From Pseudonocardia acidicola (GTDB lineage Bacteria; Actinomycetota; Actinomycetes; Mycobacteriales; Pseudonocardiaceae), in contig NZ_JAAXLA010000060.1 of assembly GCF_012911935.1 (NCBI RefSeq), forward strand, positions 1 through 43,242: DNA of 43,242 nt. Reading direction: 5' to 3'. Positions 14,833 through 23,866 of this stretch are shown in pieces (position 1 is the first letter of the stretch; the number at the start of each line of letters is the position of its first letter). The translations under genes and the position numbers were made by a program. The notes below the pieces were generated by a model. That model ran no database searches. It was not told the DNA's origin and saw only the letters and a list, made by a program, of their open reading frames with translations.

Positions 14833-16176
14833 ATGACCACAGCTCCACCTCAGGACAGCGGGAAGCTCGACGAACGATCGATCCGCAAGATCGCCGGCCT
14901 GAGCCTGGTCGGGGCCAGCGTCGAATGGTTCGACTTCTTCCTCTTCGGCACCGCCGCCGCGCTGGTCTTCCCGCGGCTGTTCTTCCCCGCGGACGCCGAC
15001 CCGTTCCTCGCCACGCTGTCCTCGTTCGCCGTGCTCGGTGTGGGCTTCGTGGCCCGCCCGGTCGGCGGCATCGTCTGGGGGCACTTCGGCGACAAACTCG
15101 GCCGCAAGAAGGCGTTCCTGACGGCGCTGATGACGATGGCCGTGGCGAGCGTCCTGATCGGGGTCCTGCCGACGTACGCGGCGATCGGGATCGCGGCGCC
15201 GATCCTGCTCACCGTGCTCCGCTTCGCCCAGGGCCTGGCGGTCGGCGGACAGTGGGGCGGCGCGGTGCTGCTGGCCACCGAGTTCGCACCGAAGAGCAAG
15301 CGCGGGTTCTACGGCAGCTTCGCCCAGATCGGCGTGCCGATCGGCGTCCTGCTGGGCGTGGTCGCCTTCTTCCTGATCGGGACGACGATGGACCAGGCGA
15401 CGTTCGACAGCTACGGCTGGCGTATCCCGTTCATCGCCAGCGTCCTGCTGGTCGCCGTCGCGGTCTACGCCAAGAACCGGCTCGAGGACACCCCGGCGTT
15501 CACGCAGCTGCAGCGGCTGGCCGCGGAGGACCCGGCGGCGCAGAAGTCCCCGGTGCTGGAGGTGCTGCGCCACCACTGGGGCCGCATCCTGCTCGCGGGT
15601 GGCGCGTTCACGGTCGTCAACACCACGTTCTACATCTACATCACCTTCATGCTGACCTACGGCACGAAGACCGTGCGGGTCTCCTCCGGCACGATGCTGA
15701 TCGCCATCGCGATCGCGTCGATGGTGCAGATCCCGGCGCTGGCCGGGTTCGCCGCGATGTCGGACCGGGTCGGGCGCCGCACGATGTACCTGGCCGGGTC
15801 GGTGGCCACCGCGGTCTGGGCGTTCCCACTGTTCTGGCTGGTCGACCTGGGCGCGACGTGGAGCATCGCGCTGTCGCTGATCGTCGCCCAGCTCGCGCTG
15901 TCGATGATGTACGGGCCGTTGGCGGCGTTCTTCTCCGAGATGTTCAGCGCGAAGCTGCGCTACAGCGGGGCCTCGCTGGGCTACCAGCTCGGGGCGCTGC
16001 TCGGCGGGGCGATCGCGCCGCTGCTGTCCGTCGCGCTGCAGCAGGCGACCGGGGGGACCGCCGCGATCTCGATCTACATCATCGTCGTGTCGGTGATCGC
16101 CATCGGCTGCACGCTGGCGCTCACCGAGACCTACCAGAACGAGATGGAGGACGCTCCGGCCGGCGCCCGCCCCTGA
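14833..16176 (+). CDS. MHS-family MFS metabolite:H+ symporter
   Basis: A 447-residue transporter of the metabolite:H+ symporter branch (ShiA/ProP relatives). It begins with GLSLVGASVEWFDFFLFGTAAALVF, the family's first helix, and has the loop 2-3 signature GHFGDKLGRKKAFL, RFAQGLAVGGQWGGAVLL (helix 5) and SDRVGRRTMYLAGS (loop 8-9). About twelve membrane segments are visible. ATG 14833 has GGAGAG 5 nt upstream; the frame extends to 14611, but those residues are not transporter-like. A short hairpin follows the stop. The substrate is probably a carboxylate or zwitterion and cannot be named. The 242-bp upstream gap holds no gene I can support. Confidence 0.9.
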   Translation: MTTAPPQDSGKLDERSIRKIAGLSLVGASVEWFDFFLFGTAAALVFPRLFFPADADPFLATLSSFAVLGVGFVARPVGGIVWGHFGDKLGRKKAFLTALMTMAVASVLIGVLPTYAAIGIAAPILLTVLRFAQGLAVGGQWGGAVLLATEFAPKSKRGFYGSFAQIGVPIGVLLGVVAFFLIGTTMDQATFDSYGWRIPFIASVLLVAVAVYAKNRLEDTPAFTQLQRLAAEDPAAQKSPVLEVLRHHWGRILLAGGAFTVVNTTFYIYITFMLTYGTKTVRVSSGTMLIAIAIASMVQIPALAGFAAMSDRVGRRTMYLAGSVATAVWAFPLFWLVDLGATWSIALSLIVAQLALSMMYGPLAAFFSEMFSAKLRYSGASLGYQLGALLGGAIAPLLSVALQQATGGTAAISIYIIVVSVIAIGCTLALTETYQNEMEDAPAGARP

Positions 16177-16191
16177 GACGCCGAGGGCGTC
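16177..16191 (+). terminator. Short GC hairpin after the MHS gene
   Basis: GACGCC-GAG-GGCGTC begins at the first base after the stop codon. Six perfect pairs with a 3-nt loop; a modest terminator candidate. Confidence 0.4.
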
Positions 16192-16247
16192 CGGCGCGTG
16201 GCGCGTCCCACCCTCGCTCCGGGAGCCGCGCTGCCAGACTGGAGCCC

Positions 16248-17891
16248 GTGATCGACGCACTCCGCTCGGCCGCAGGCTCCGCCTTCGAGAAGACCACCGG
16301 TACGGTGCGCGCTCTCGGCGCGCTGACCCGCTCCGGGGTGGTCCGCCCCGTCCGCCCGGACCGCCTGGTCGGACTGGCCGGTGGGCTCCTGCGCTACGGG
16401 CTGAGCGTGACCGGTGGGTACGCCGTCGGCGCGGCCCGGCACCCCGCCCGCACCGCGATCGTCGACGACGCGGGCGCGCTGAGCTACGCCGAGGTGCACC
16501 GGCGGACCGATCGGCTGGCCCGGGCGCTGGCCGATGCCGGAGTGGGTACGGGCACCGCCGTCGGGGTGCTGTGCCGCAATCACCGCGGGCCGATCGAGGT
16601 GATGGTCGCCGTGGGCAAGCTGGGCGCCGACATCGTCCTGCTCAACACCGGGCTGTCGGCCGGACAGCTCGCCGCGGTGGCCGCCGAACTCGATCTACAC
16701 ACCGTGGCGGCCGACGCGGAGTTCGTCGAGTCCGGGGTACTCGCCGAACTGCCCGAGGGCTGCACCGTGATCACCTCGTGGGGGCAGGCCCAGGACGGCG
16801 CGACGACGCTGGCGGACCTGATCGCCCGCGGCGGGAACTCGGCCCTGCCCGTGCGGCCAGCCGGCGGCCGCACGATCGTGCTCACCTCCGGCACCACGGG
16901 CACACCCAAGGGCGCCCGCCGACCGCACCCGTCCAGCCTTGCTCCGGCCGCCTCGATCCTGTCGGAGATCCCGCTGCGGGCGGGCGAGACGGTGTTCATC
17001 GCCGCGCCGCTGTTCCACACCTGGGGCAACGCAGGCCTGCTGCTCGCCGTGCTGCACGGCACGACCGTCGTGCTGCGCCGCCGGTTCACCCCCACGGCCA
17101 TGCTGGCGGCGGTCGACGAGCACCGCTGCGACGTCGTGTTCGCGGTGCCGGTGATGCTGCAACGCGCGATGGATGCCGACGGCGTCGACGGCTGGCGCGG
17201 CAGCCACCGGCCGCGGGTCGTCGCGGTCAGCGGCTCGGCGCTGCCCGGCGGGCTCGCCGTCGCGTTCATGGACCGCTTCGGGGACCTGCTCTACAACCTC
17301 TACGGCTCCACCGAGGTGTCCTGGGTGTCCATCGCCGGCCCGGCCGACCTGCGGGACGCGCCGGGCACGGCCGGTCGCGCGCCGGCCGGCACCAGGCTGA
17401 TGATCCTCGACGACGACGGCCGCCCGGTCCCGCCCGGCACCGAGGGGCGGGTGTTCGTCGGCAACGACCTGCCGTTCGACGGGTACACCAGCAACGGCGT
17501 CGAGGTCGAGGAGCACGACGGGTTGCTGGGCACCGGCGACATCGGCCGGCTCGACGACCGCGGCCGGCTGCACCTCACCGGCCGCGCCGACGACATGATC
17601 GTCTCGGGCGGGGAGAACGTGCACCCGGGCCCGGTCGAGGACCTGATCGCGCAGCGGGACGAGGTGCGCGAGGTGGCCGTGATCGGGGTGCCCGACGAGC
17701 AGTTCGGGCAGCGACTCGCCGCCTACGTGGTGCTGGCAGCTGGCGCGTCGCTGGACGCCGACACGGTGCGCGACCTCGTCCGCGGCAAGCTGGCCCGGTT
17801 CGCGGTCCCCCGCGACGTCGTCTTCGTCGACGAGCTGCCGCGCAACAGCACGGGCAAGGTCGTGGCGCGGGAGTTGCCGCGGCCGGAGTGA
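16248..17891 (+). CDS. AMP-forming acyl-CoA synthetase (fatty-acid-CoA ligase type)
   Basis: A 547-residue ANL-superfamily ligase that would activate a carboxylic acid to its CoA thioester through an acyl-adenylate. Visible motifs: the P-loop-like IVLTSGTTGTPKGARR, the A5 motif LYNLYGSTEVSW, TGDIGRLDDRGRLHLTGRADD with the hinge, and the catalytic-Lys motif LPRNSTGKVVAR near the C-terminus. The start GTG 16248 has GGAG 3 nt upstream and a weak CAGACT -10-like hexamer 7 nt upstream. Together with the following acyl-CoA dehydrogenase-like gene it suggests lipid or organic-acid catabolism. Chain-length preference is unknown. Confidence 0.92.
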   Translation: MIDALRSAAGSAFEKTTGTVRALGALTRSGVVRPVRPDRLVGLAGGLLRYGLSVTGGYAVGAARHPARTAIVDDAGALSYAEVHRRTDRLARALADAGVGTGTAVGVLCRNHRGPIEVMVAVGKLGADIVLLNTGLSAGQLAAVAAELDLHTVAADAEFVESGVLAELPEGCTVITSWGQAQDGATTLADLIARGGNSALPVRPAGGRTIVLTSGTTGTPKGARRPHPSSLAPAASILSEIPLRAGETVFIAAPLFHTWGNAGLLLAVLHGTTVVLRRRFTPTAMLAAVDEHRCDVVFAVPVMLQRAMDADGVDGWRGSHRPRVVAVSGSALPGGLAVAFMDRFGDLLYNLYGSTEVSWVSIAGPADLRDAPGTAGRAPAGTRLMILDDDGRPVPPGTEGRVFVGNDLPFDGYTSNGVEVEEHDGLLGTGDIGRLDDRGRLHLTGRADDMIVSGGENVHPGPVEDLIAQRDEVREVAVIGVPDEQFGQRLAAYVVLAAGASLDADTVRDLVRGKLARFAVPRDVVFVDELPRNSTGKVVARELPRPE

Positions 17892-18036
17892 ATCCACCCA
17901 AGCCGGGCTGAGACCGGCCGGGTGACTGCGCCGGAACAGCGCCGGAGTGAGCCGGGCGCGGCTGTGCCGGGCTGAGCAGCCCCGCACGGCGGCGGGCGTC
18001 GAATCCGGCTCCCGGTCTCCCTCGTGCGCGGTCGCG

Positions 18037-18042
18037 TAGCGT
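18037..18042 (+). promoter_or_regulatory. -10 box TAGCGT for the acyl-CoA dehydrogenase-like gene
   Basis: TAGCGT ends 8 nt before GTG 18051 in a 159-bp intergenic gap, consistent with a separate leaderless transcript. Confidence 0.5.
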
Positions 18043-18050
18043 CGTCAACC

Positions 18051-19235
18051 GTGCCGTCCCCCGTCGAGGAGCTGTTCGCCCCGCCGCCTGCGATCGCCGA
18101 GCATCCTGCGGTCCGCGCCGCGGCCCGCCTCGCCGACGACGTGCTGGCCCCGCACGCCGCGGCGGCCGACGACCCCGCCCGCGGTGTCGACCCGGGCCAC
18201 GTCGCGCGGCTCGTCGACGCCGGATTGCTGAGCGTCAAGATTCCCCGCGACGAGGGCGGTCACGGTGCCGACGACCGGATCGACGCCGAGACCGTCGAGC
18301 TGACCAGCGGCGCCTGTGGCGCGACCTGGTTCGTCACCACCCAGCACCGCACGCCGCAGGGCATGTCACGTGGTCGGCTCACCGGCCTGCCGGACGAGGC
18401 CGTGATCATCGGTCTGGCGGCGGAGCGGCACCGGGCCGGGCTGGCCACGGCGAAGACGCTGGCGGGCATCGCGGTCGCGCACCTGCGCCGGCCCGGCACC
18501 CCGGCGGTGCGGGCCGAGCCGGCGCCGGGTGGGGGCTGGCGGTTCACCGGGCACGCCGACTGGTGCACCGGCTGGGGGATGACCGACCAGGTGATGATCG
18601 GCGCCACCGCCCCCGACGACCGGTACGTCTTCGTACTGCTGCCCGCGGTCGACCAGCCCGGGCTGCGCGCCGGCGCCGCGATCCCGCTGGCCGTGATGGC
18701 CGGCACCCGGACCGTCGCCCTCGAACTCGACGCCCTGCAGATCGCCGGGGACGACGTCCTCTTCGACGTCGACGGCCCGACCTGGCGCTGGCATGACCTG
18801 GCCCGCACCGCCAACACCACCCCCGCCTCGCTGGGCCTGCTGCGACGGGTCCTGGTCGAGCTGGAACGCGTCGGGGTGCGCCGCGACCGGCCGGAGGCCG
18901 TCGAGCTCGCCGGGCAGCTCGCCGAGCTCGCCGCGAAGCGCCGATCGGAGGCGTACGCGCTGCTGACCGAGGTGCCGCTGGGAGCCCGCACCGCCGAGCG
19001 GACGGCGCTGCGCGGTGAGATCACCGAGCTGGCCGTGCGCTCGGCGAACGCCCTGATCGCGGCCCGATCCGGCAGCGCGATGCTGCTGGCCAGTCCCGAG
19101 CAGCGCTGGGCTCGGGAGGCGTCGTTCCATCTGATCCAGGCCCAGACCGCGGCGATCCGGGTCGCCCAGCTCGACGCCTTCGGAGCAGCCGCGAGCAGCG
19201 GCCGGCCGATCGAGGGGATCGACACCCCCGCGTGA
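18051..19235 (+). CDS. Acyl-CoA dehydrogenase-like flavoprotein
   Basis: A 394-residue protein with the three-part acyl-CoA dehydrogenase layout. The alpha-helical N domain has LVDAGLLSVKIPRDEGGHGAD and SGACGATWFVTTQHRT; the middle beta domain has GGWRFTGHADWCTGWGMTDQVMIGA (the WxTG-like flavin loop); the C domain has helices ending in AREASFHLIQAQTAAIRVAQLDAF. The catalytic Glu is not obvious, and the divergent C domain resembles flavin-dependent monooxygenase or 'acyl-CoA/acyl-ACP dehydrogenase-like' relatives. I chose GTG 18051 (leaderless pattern) over the upstream GTG at 18024. It follows an acyl-CoA synthetase, so action on an acyl-CoA is likely but not proven. Confidence 0.8.
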   Translation: MPSPVEELFAPPPAIAEHPAVRAAARLADDVLAPHAAAADDPARGVDPGHVARLVDAGLLSVKIPRDEGGHGADDRIDAETVELTSGACGATWFVTTQHRTPQGMSRGRLTGLPDEAVIIGLAAERHRAGLATAKTLAGIAVAHLRRPGTPAVRAEPAPGGGWRFTGHADWCTGWGMTDQVMIGATAPDDRYVFVLLPAVDQPGLRAGAAIPLAVMAGTRTVALELDALQIAGDDVLFDVDGPTWRWHDLARTANTTPASLGLLRRVLVELERVGVRRDRPEAVELAGQLAELAAKRRSEAYALLTEVPLGARTAERTALRGEITELAVRSANALIAARSGSAMLLASPEQRWAREASFHLIQAQTAAIRVAQLDAFGAAASSGRPIEGIDTPA

Positions 19236-19274
19236 CGCGGGGCGGGGTCCTCCGACGGCTGAGACGATGCCCCC

Positions 19275-20468
19275 GTGAACGCCCCACTGGCCGCGACGGC
19301 CGCCGAGCTGGCCCCCGGACTGATCGAGCTGCGTCGCGCGCTGCACGCCGAACCCGAGCTCGGCCTGCACCTGCCACGCACCCAGGAGAAGGTGCTCGCC
19401 GCGCTCGACGGGCTCGACCTGGAGATCACCACCGGGATCCGGGCCAGCTCCGTCGTCGCCGTGCTCCGTGGCGGCCGGCCCGGACCGGCGGTGCTGCTGC
19501 GCGGGGACATGGACGGGCTGCCGATCACCGAACGGACCGGGCTGCCGTACGCGTCGGCCAACGGTGCGATGCACGCCTGCGGCCACGACCTGCACACCGC
19601 AGGCCTGGTCGGCGCCGCCCGCCTGCTCGCGGGCGTGCGCACCGACCTGCCCGGCGACGTGATCTTCATGTTCCAGCCCGGCGAGGAGGGCTACGACGGC
19701 GCCGGGGTGATGATCGCCGAAGGCGTGCTCGACGCGGCGGGCGCGCCGCCGGTGGCCGCCTACGGCGTGCACGTCGCCGCCGACCTGCCGCGCGGCCTGT
19801 TCGCGACCCGGCCGGGCCGGCTGATGGCCGCCTACGGGGTCTTCGACGTGACCGTGCGCGGCGCGGGCGGGCACGGCTCGCGCCCGCACCGGGCCCTCGA
19901 CCCGATCCAGGTCGCCGCCGAGATCGTGACCGCGCTGCAGGTGTTCGTCACCCGCCGCTTCGACGTCTTCGACCCCGTCGTGATCACCGTCGGCGAGTTC
20001 AGCGGCGGCACCGCGCACAACGTGATCCCGGAGACCGCCCGGTTCCGGGCCGGCGTGCGCTCGTTCAGCGCGGCGACGTCCGACCGGCTGGCCGCCGAAC
20101 TCCCCGAACTGGCCCGGCACATCGCGATCGGCCACGGGCTCACCGCCGACGCCACCTTCGAGACGATGTACCCCGCCACGGTCAACGACCCGGCGGAGGC
20201 ACAGGCCTACGCCGCGACCGCGATCGAACTGTTCGGCGCGAACCGGTTCGAGGAACTGGCCGAGCCACGGACGGGGTCGGAGGACTTCTCCCGGGTGCTG
20301 CAGCAGGTGCCCGGCAGTTACGGCTTCCTCGGTGCCGCGCCACCCGAGCTGGACCAGGACGCGCTGCCCGGCAACCACTCGCCGCTGGCCCTGTTCGACG
20401 ACGCGATCCTCGGCGACCAGGCGCTGCTGCTGGCCGAACTCGCCATCCGGCGGCTGCGCGCGCGCTGA
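19275..20468 (+). CDS. M20-family amidohydrolase (M20D, aminoacylase/hippurate hydrolase-like)
   Basis: A 397-residue di-metal hydrolase that would cleave N-acyl amino acids or related amides. Conserved pieces in order: LRRALHAEPELGLHLPRTQE, LRGDMDGLPI, HACGHDLHTAG (metal His), FQPGEEGYDGAG (catalytic Glu-Glu), GAGGHGSRPHRALDP in the dimerisation domain, GTAHNVIPETA, RTGSEDFS and GNHSPL (last metal His). It is full length. GTG 19275 lies 40 bp after the dehydrogenase-like gene; no strong ribosome-binding site is visible. Confidence 0.92.
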   Translation: MNAPLAATAAELAPGLIELRRALHAEPELGLHLPRTQEKVLAALDGLDLEITTGIRASSVVAVLRGGRPGPAVLLRGDMDGLPITERTGLPYASANGAMHACGHDLHTAGLVGAARLLAGVRTDLPGDVIFMFQPGEEGYDGAGVMIAEGVLDAAGAPPVAAYGVHVAADLPRGLFATRPGRLMAAYGVFDVTVRGAGGHGSRPHRALDPIQVAAEIVTALQVFVTRRFDVFDPVVITVGEFSGGTAHNVIPETARFRAGVRSFSAATSDRLAAELPELARHIAIGHGLTADATFETMYPATVNDPAEAQAYAATAIELFGANRFEELAEPRTGSEDFSRVLQQVPGSYGFLGAAPPELDQDALPGNHSPLALFDDAILGDQALLLAELAIRRLRAR

Positions 20469-20539
20469 CGCCCGGCGCTGTTGCCCGGACGCCGCTGGCA
20501 TGCCAGGTTGACCGGCGAGGCGCTTGCGAAAGGGGACCG

Positions 20540-21601
20540 ATGAGGGTCGAGACGCACCTGCCACTGGGCAAGGTGGATCCGGGCATCCGGGCGGCGGAGA
20601 TCAGTCTTGACCTGCCCACCGTCGGGGCGCAGGCCGAGCTCGTCGAACGGCTCGGGTTCGACGGGCTCGTGCTCACCGAGACCAAGGAGGACCCCTTCGT
20701 CGTCATGGCCGTCGGCGCCGACCGCACCGAGCGGCTGCGGCTGACCACCGCCGTGGCGATCGCGTTCCCGCGCAGCCCCACCGTCACCGCGATGACGGCG
20801 TGGACGCTGGCCCGGCTCTCCCGGGGCCGGTTCACCCTCGGCCTGGGCACCCAGGTCAAGGGGCACATCGAGCGGCGCTACGGGATGCACTGGTCGGCAC
20901 CTGGCCCGTGGATCCGGGAGTACGTCGACGCCGTGCGTGCGGTCTGGCGGACCTGGCAGGAGGGTGTCCCGCTCGACCATCACGGCGAGCACTACCGGCT
21001 CTGCCTGATGAATCCGCTGTTCGACCCGGGCCCCATCGAGCATCCCGACATCCCGGTGCACCTCGCCGCGGTCCGGCCCGGGATGGCGCGGATCGGCGGG
21101 CAGGTCGCCGACGGGGTGCGCCCGCACCCGATCTGCACCCGGGCCTACCTCGTGGACGTACTGCGTCCCGCCGTCGACGACGGCGCCCGCAGCCGCGACC
21201 GCGACCCCGCCCGGATCGAGGTGGTCGCCAGCCCGCTGATCGTCACCGCACCGAACGAGGCGGAGCTGGCCAAGAAGGTGAGTGACGTCCGGGCGCGCAT
21301 CTCCTTCTATGCCTCCACCCGCACCTATCGGCCGGTGTTCTCCCACCATGGCTGGGACGACATCGCCGAGCAGCTCTCCGCACTGTCGCGCGAGCAGCGC
21401 TGGGACGAGATGGAGGCCCTGGTCACCGACGAGATGGTGCACACGATCGGGGTCGTCGGAACCTACGACGAGATCGCCGAGAAAGTGTGGCGGCGCTACG
21501 AAGGCGTGTGCTCGGCGGTCGAATTCAGCCTGCCGGTGCACGGGCCGGAGGACCATGAGCGGCTGGCCGAGGCGATCCGGGCGGTGCAGCGCGGGTTCTG
21601 A
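20540..21601 (+). CDS. LLM-class F420-dependent oxidoreductase (TIGR03617-like)
   Basis: A 353-residue TIM-barrel luciferase-like oxidoreductase. The N-terminal LVERLGFDGLVLTETKEDPF, TTAVAIAFPRSPTVTAM, LARLSRGRFTLGLGTQVKGH and IERRYGMHWSAPGPWIREYV segments match the actinobacterial LLM subgroup that usually uses F420. ATG 20540 has an excellent AAAGGGG ribosome-binding site 5 nt upstream. The frame stays open far upstream through the M20 gene, but those residues are Arg/Pro-rich shadow sequence. Substrate is unknown. It lies after genes for acyl-CoA and amide metabolism with a 71-bp gap. Confidence 0.92.
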   Translation: MRVETHLPLGKVDPGIRAAEISLDLPTVGAQAELVERLGFDGLVLTETKEDPFVVMAVGADRTERLRLTTAVAIAFPRSPTVTAMTAWTLARLSRGRFTLGLGTQVKGHIERRYGMHWSAPGPWIREYVDAVRAVWRTWQEGVPLDHHGEHYRLCLMNPLFDPGPIEHPDIPVHLAAVRPGMARIGGQVADGVRPHPICTRAYLVDVLRPAVDDGARSRDRDPARIEVVASPLIVTAPNEAELAKKVSDVRARISFYASTRTYRPVFSHHGWDDIAEQLSALSREQRWDEMEALVTDEMVHTIGVVGTYDEIAEKVWRRYEGVCSAVEFSLPVHGPEDHERLAEAIRAVQRGF

Positions 21602-21651
21602 CGCCGTGCGCAACGCATCGAACGGCCCCATCCGCTCTTCCACTCGGAGCA

Positions 21652-21680
21652 TTGAGTAACCGTCCGTGCACCGTTAGCAT
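21652..21680 (+). promoter_or_regulatory. Sigma-A-like promoter of the Ser/Thr kinase
   Basis: TTGAGT (21652-21657), a 17-bp spacer, then TAGCAT (21675-21680). This is the best -35/-10 pair in the window; it predicts a leader of roughly 50 nt ending in a GGAGAG ribosome-binding site 5 nt before ATG 21740. Confidence 0.65.
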
Positions 21681-21739
21681 CGATCTTTACTGCTCCCCGC
21701 ATTCACTGCCCATTCGCCTCGGAGAATGCGGAGAGCTCA

Positions 21740-23260
21740 ATGGCGTACGGTCCGAGAAATGGCCGCTTCGATATCGGCGAGGCGATCGGCAGCGGCGGCT
21801 ACGGAACCGTCTACCGCGCCATCGACGATGTACTCGGCCGAACCGTCGCGCTCAAGTGCGTTCAAGCCACACCCGGGCTGAGCTCGGACGAGGCCGACGC
21901 CATCATGGGCCGGGCCCGTCGCGAGGCGAAAGCGCTCGCCGCCGTTGCGCACCCGCACATCGCGACTCTCTACGACTCCTTCGATGACGAGTCCGGCCGG
22001 CTCTGGTTGGTGATGCAATTCGTCGAAGGCGAGTCGCTGGCCACGACCCTGGCCCGCGACACGCGCATCCCGATAGACCGGGTGGCGGAGATCGGCGGCC
22101 AGCTCGCGGACGCCCTCGCCGAGGTTCACGCCCAGAAGATCGTGCACCGCGATGTCAAGCCCGCCAACGTCATCCTCGGGGCCGGGGCGAGCGCCGACCT
22201 CGGTGACGACAATGCCGTGCTCGTCGACTTCGGGATCTCCCGGCGAGAAGGGGAGACCTCGCTGACCCCGGCCCATTCCCTGGTGGGCACCCGCGGATAC
22301 CTGGCCCCCGAACTGGCGTCGGGGCAGACGGGTCCACCGGCGGACGTCTTCGCTCTCGGGGTCACGCTCTACCTGGCCTGCGAGGGTGTTCTCCCCTTCG
22401 ACGTGGCGACCGTGGCAGCGCAGATACGCGCCGCCGACGCCGGTGACTTCCGGCGCCCGAAGCGGGCCGGCGGCCTGACCGATGTGCTGGTGGGCATGCT
22501 CTCGCCCGACCCGGCCGCGCGGCCGTCCGCCGCCGAGCTGGCCAGGTCCCTGCCCCGGCAGGTCGGCGCACACCGGACGGGGCCCCCGCCGGCGACGAAC
22601 CGGGCCGGTCGCTCCGCCCGTCTGCCGGTCTACACGGGGTCGACAGCGGTGCTGGCAGCCCTGGTCACCGGCATCGGGGTCCTCGCCCTGTTCTCCGGCG
22701 ACGACCGGACCGTGTCCCCGCACCCGCAGGCCACGGCGACGGCGGCAGCGCCGCCAGGGGCACCGCTGCGCGACGGACCCGCTCCGGCGCCGGCATCTCC
22801 CGGGCCGCAGGCCGCACCCGCGGCCGGCCCACCCCCCGCGCCTGCGCCGACACCCGGCCCAGCCGCTGCACCCGCGCACGGCCCTGCACCCACAGCCGCG
22901 CCCGGCCCCGCGGCCACGCCCGGACCAGCGCCCGCCGCGGACGGCGTGAACGCCCGGTGGGCGGCGCACTGGGCGAGCACCCCCTACCACCCGTTCGCGT
23001 TGTTCCGCGCCGTCTACAACACCTCGACGGTCGACGAGAGATTCCCCTTCGGAATGCTCGTGTTCGCGGTGCGCCTCGTCGTCGCGCTCGTGGTGCTCGT
23101 GCCCGACGTGCTGTTCAGCACCGTCGTCTTCGCCGGCGGCATCGCGTTCGCACTGTTCGGCGAGACCGGTCGCACCGCGGTCTACGCGATCTCGGCGCTG
23201 CCGGTCCTCGTCGTCCTTCTCCGGTTCACCGGGTGGCTGCGCGCTGTGACCGGCTTGTGA
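21740..23260 (+). CDS. Membrane eukaryote-like Ser/Thr protein kinase
   Basis: A 506-residue kinase. Catalytic elements: glycine loop IGSGGYGTVYRA, VALKC (ATP Lys), the catalytic loop VHRDVKPANVIL, VDFGIS (Mg-binding DFG), the activation region LVGTRGYLAPELASG and DVFALGVTLYL. The kinase domain ends near residue 275. A membrane helix lies near residues 296-316 (TAVLAALVTGIGVLALF), then about 85 residues almost entirely Pro, Ala, Gly and Thr. The C-terminus has two more hydrophobic segments (LVVALVVLVPDVLFSTVVFAGGIAF and VYAISALPVLVVLL) in place of PASTA repeats. Not PknA, PknB or PknG. The C-terminal membrane module may be the sensor. Confidence 0.92.
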   Translation: MAYGPRNGRFDIGEAIGSGGYGTVYRAIDDVLGRTVALKCVQATPGLSSDEADAIMGRARREAKALAAVAHPHIATLYDSFDDESGRLWLVMQFVEGESLATTLARDTRIPIDRVAEIGGQLADALAEVHAQKIVHRDVKPANVILGAGASADLGDDNAVLVDFGISRREGETSLTPAHSLVGTRGYLAPELASGQTGPPADVFALGVTLYLACEGVLPFDVATVAAQIRAADAGDFRRPKRAGGLTDVLVGMLSPDPAARPSAAELARSLPRQVGAHRTGPPPATNRAGRSARLPVYTGSTAVLAALVTGIGVLALFSGDDRTVSPHPQATATAAAPPGAPLRDGPAPAPASPGPQAAPAAGPPPAPAPTPGPAAAPAHGPAPTAAPGPAATPGPAPAADGVNARWAAHWASTPYHPFALFRAVYNTSTVDERFPFGMLVFAVRLVVALVVLVPDVLFSTVVFAGGIAFALFGETGRTAVYAISALPVLVVLLRFTGWLRAVTGL

Positions 23261-23323
23261 GGTCACCCGGCCGGGCGTGACGAATGACCGCGCGCGGACA
23301 ACGCCGTTCGGCAGAGTGGAGAC

Positions 23324-23866
23324 ATGCAGATCGCATCGCCGCCGGCCGTCCCGTCACCGGAGCCTCCGGGTGCCACGGTGCCGCCGCTGCGTCCGCCCGC
23401 ACACCGGGTCAGCCCGCGGGCGGTGCGCTGGTGGCGGCTGCAATCGCTGATCCTGGTGGCGGTGCTGCTGGCGCCTCAGCTGGTGGCCCTCGTCGTGCTG
23501 GGCGACGACCCGCCCGCGGTGTTGTTCGCGACGGCGCTGGCGACGCTGCTGATCGGCGCCGGATACGTGGCGATCATGCCGACATGGCGCTACCGGGTGC
23601 ACCGCTGGGAGGTCACACCGCAGGCCGTCTACACGCTGTCGGGCTGGGTGAACCGGGAGTGGCGGATCGCCCCGATCTCCCGGATCCAAACCGTGGACAC
23701 CGAGCACGGGCCGCTGCAGCAGCTGCTCAAGCTGGCCAGCGTGACGGTGACGACGGCGTCGGCCCGCGGGCCGGTCACGATCGACGGCCTGGACGCCGCG
23801 GACGCCGTCGAGCTGGCCCGGACCCTGACCGAGACCACCCAGGCCACGCCTGGGGACGCCACGTGA
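23324..23866 (+). CDS. YdbS-like bacterial PH-domain membrane protein
   Basis: A 180-residue protein with two N-terminal membrane helices (LILVAVLLAPQLVALVVLG and ALATLLIGAGYVAIM) followed by one bPH2 domain (WEVTPQAVYTLSGWVNREWRIAPISRIQTVDTEHGPLQQLL). It pairs with the next gene as in the B. subtilis ydbS-ydbT arrangement, which protects against some membrane-active antibiotics. Its stop overlaps the next start (GTGA). A CAGAGT hexamer 6 nt before the ATG may be a weak -10. Confidence 0.85.
   Translation: MQIASPPAVPSPEPPGATVPPLRPPAHRVSPRAVRWWRLQSLILVAVLLAPQLVALVVLGDDPPAVLFATALATLLIGAGYVAIMPTWRYRVHRWEVTPQAVYTLSGWVNREWRIAPISRIQTVDTEHGPLQQLLKLASVTVTTASARGPVTIDGLDAADAVELARTLTETTQATPGDAT

Noticed and set aside
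18366..20564. 732-codon minus-strand frame across the dehydrogenase-like and M20 genes
   Set aside because: Spans two well-supported plus-strand genes; residues are Gly/Arg/Pro/Gln repeats without any domain.
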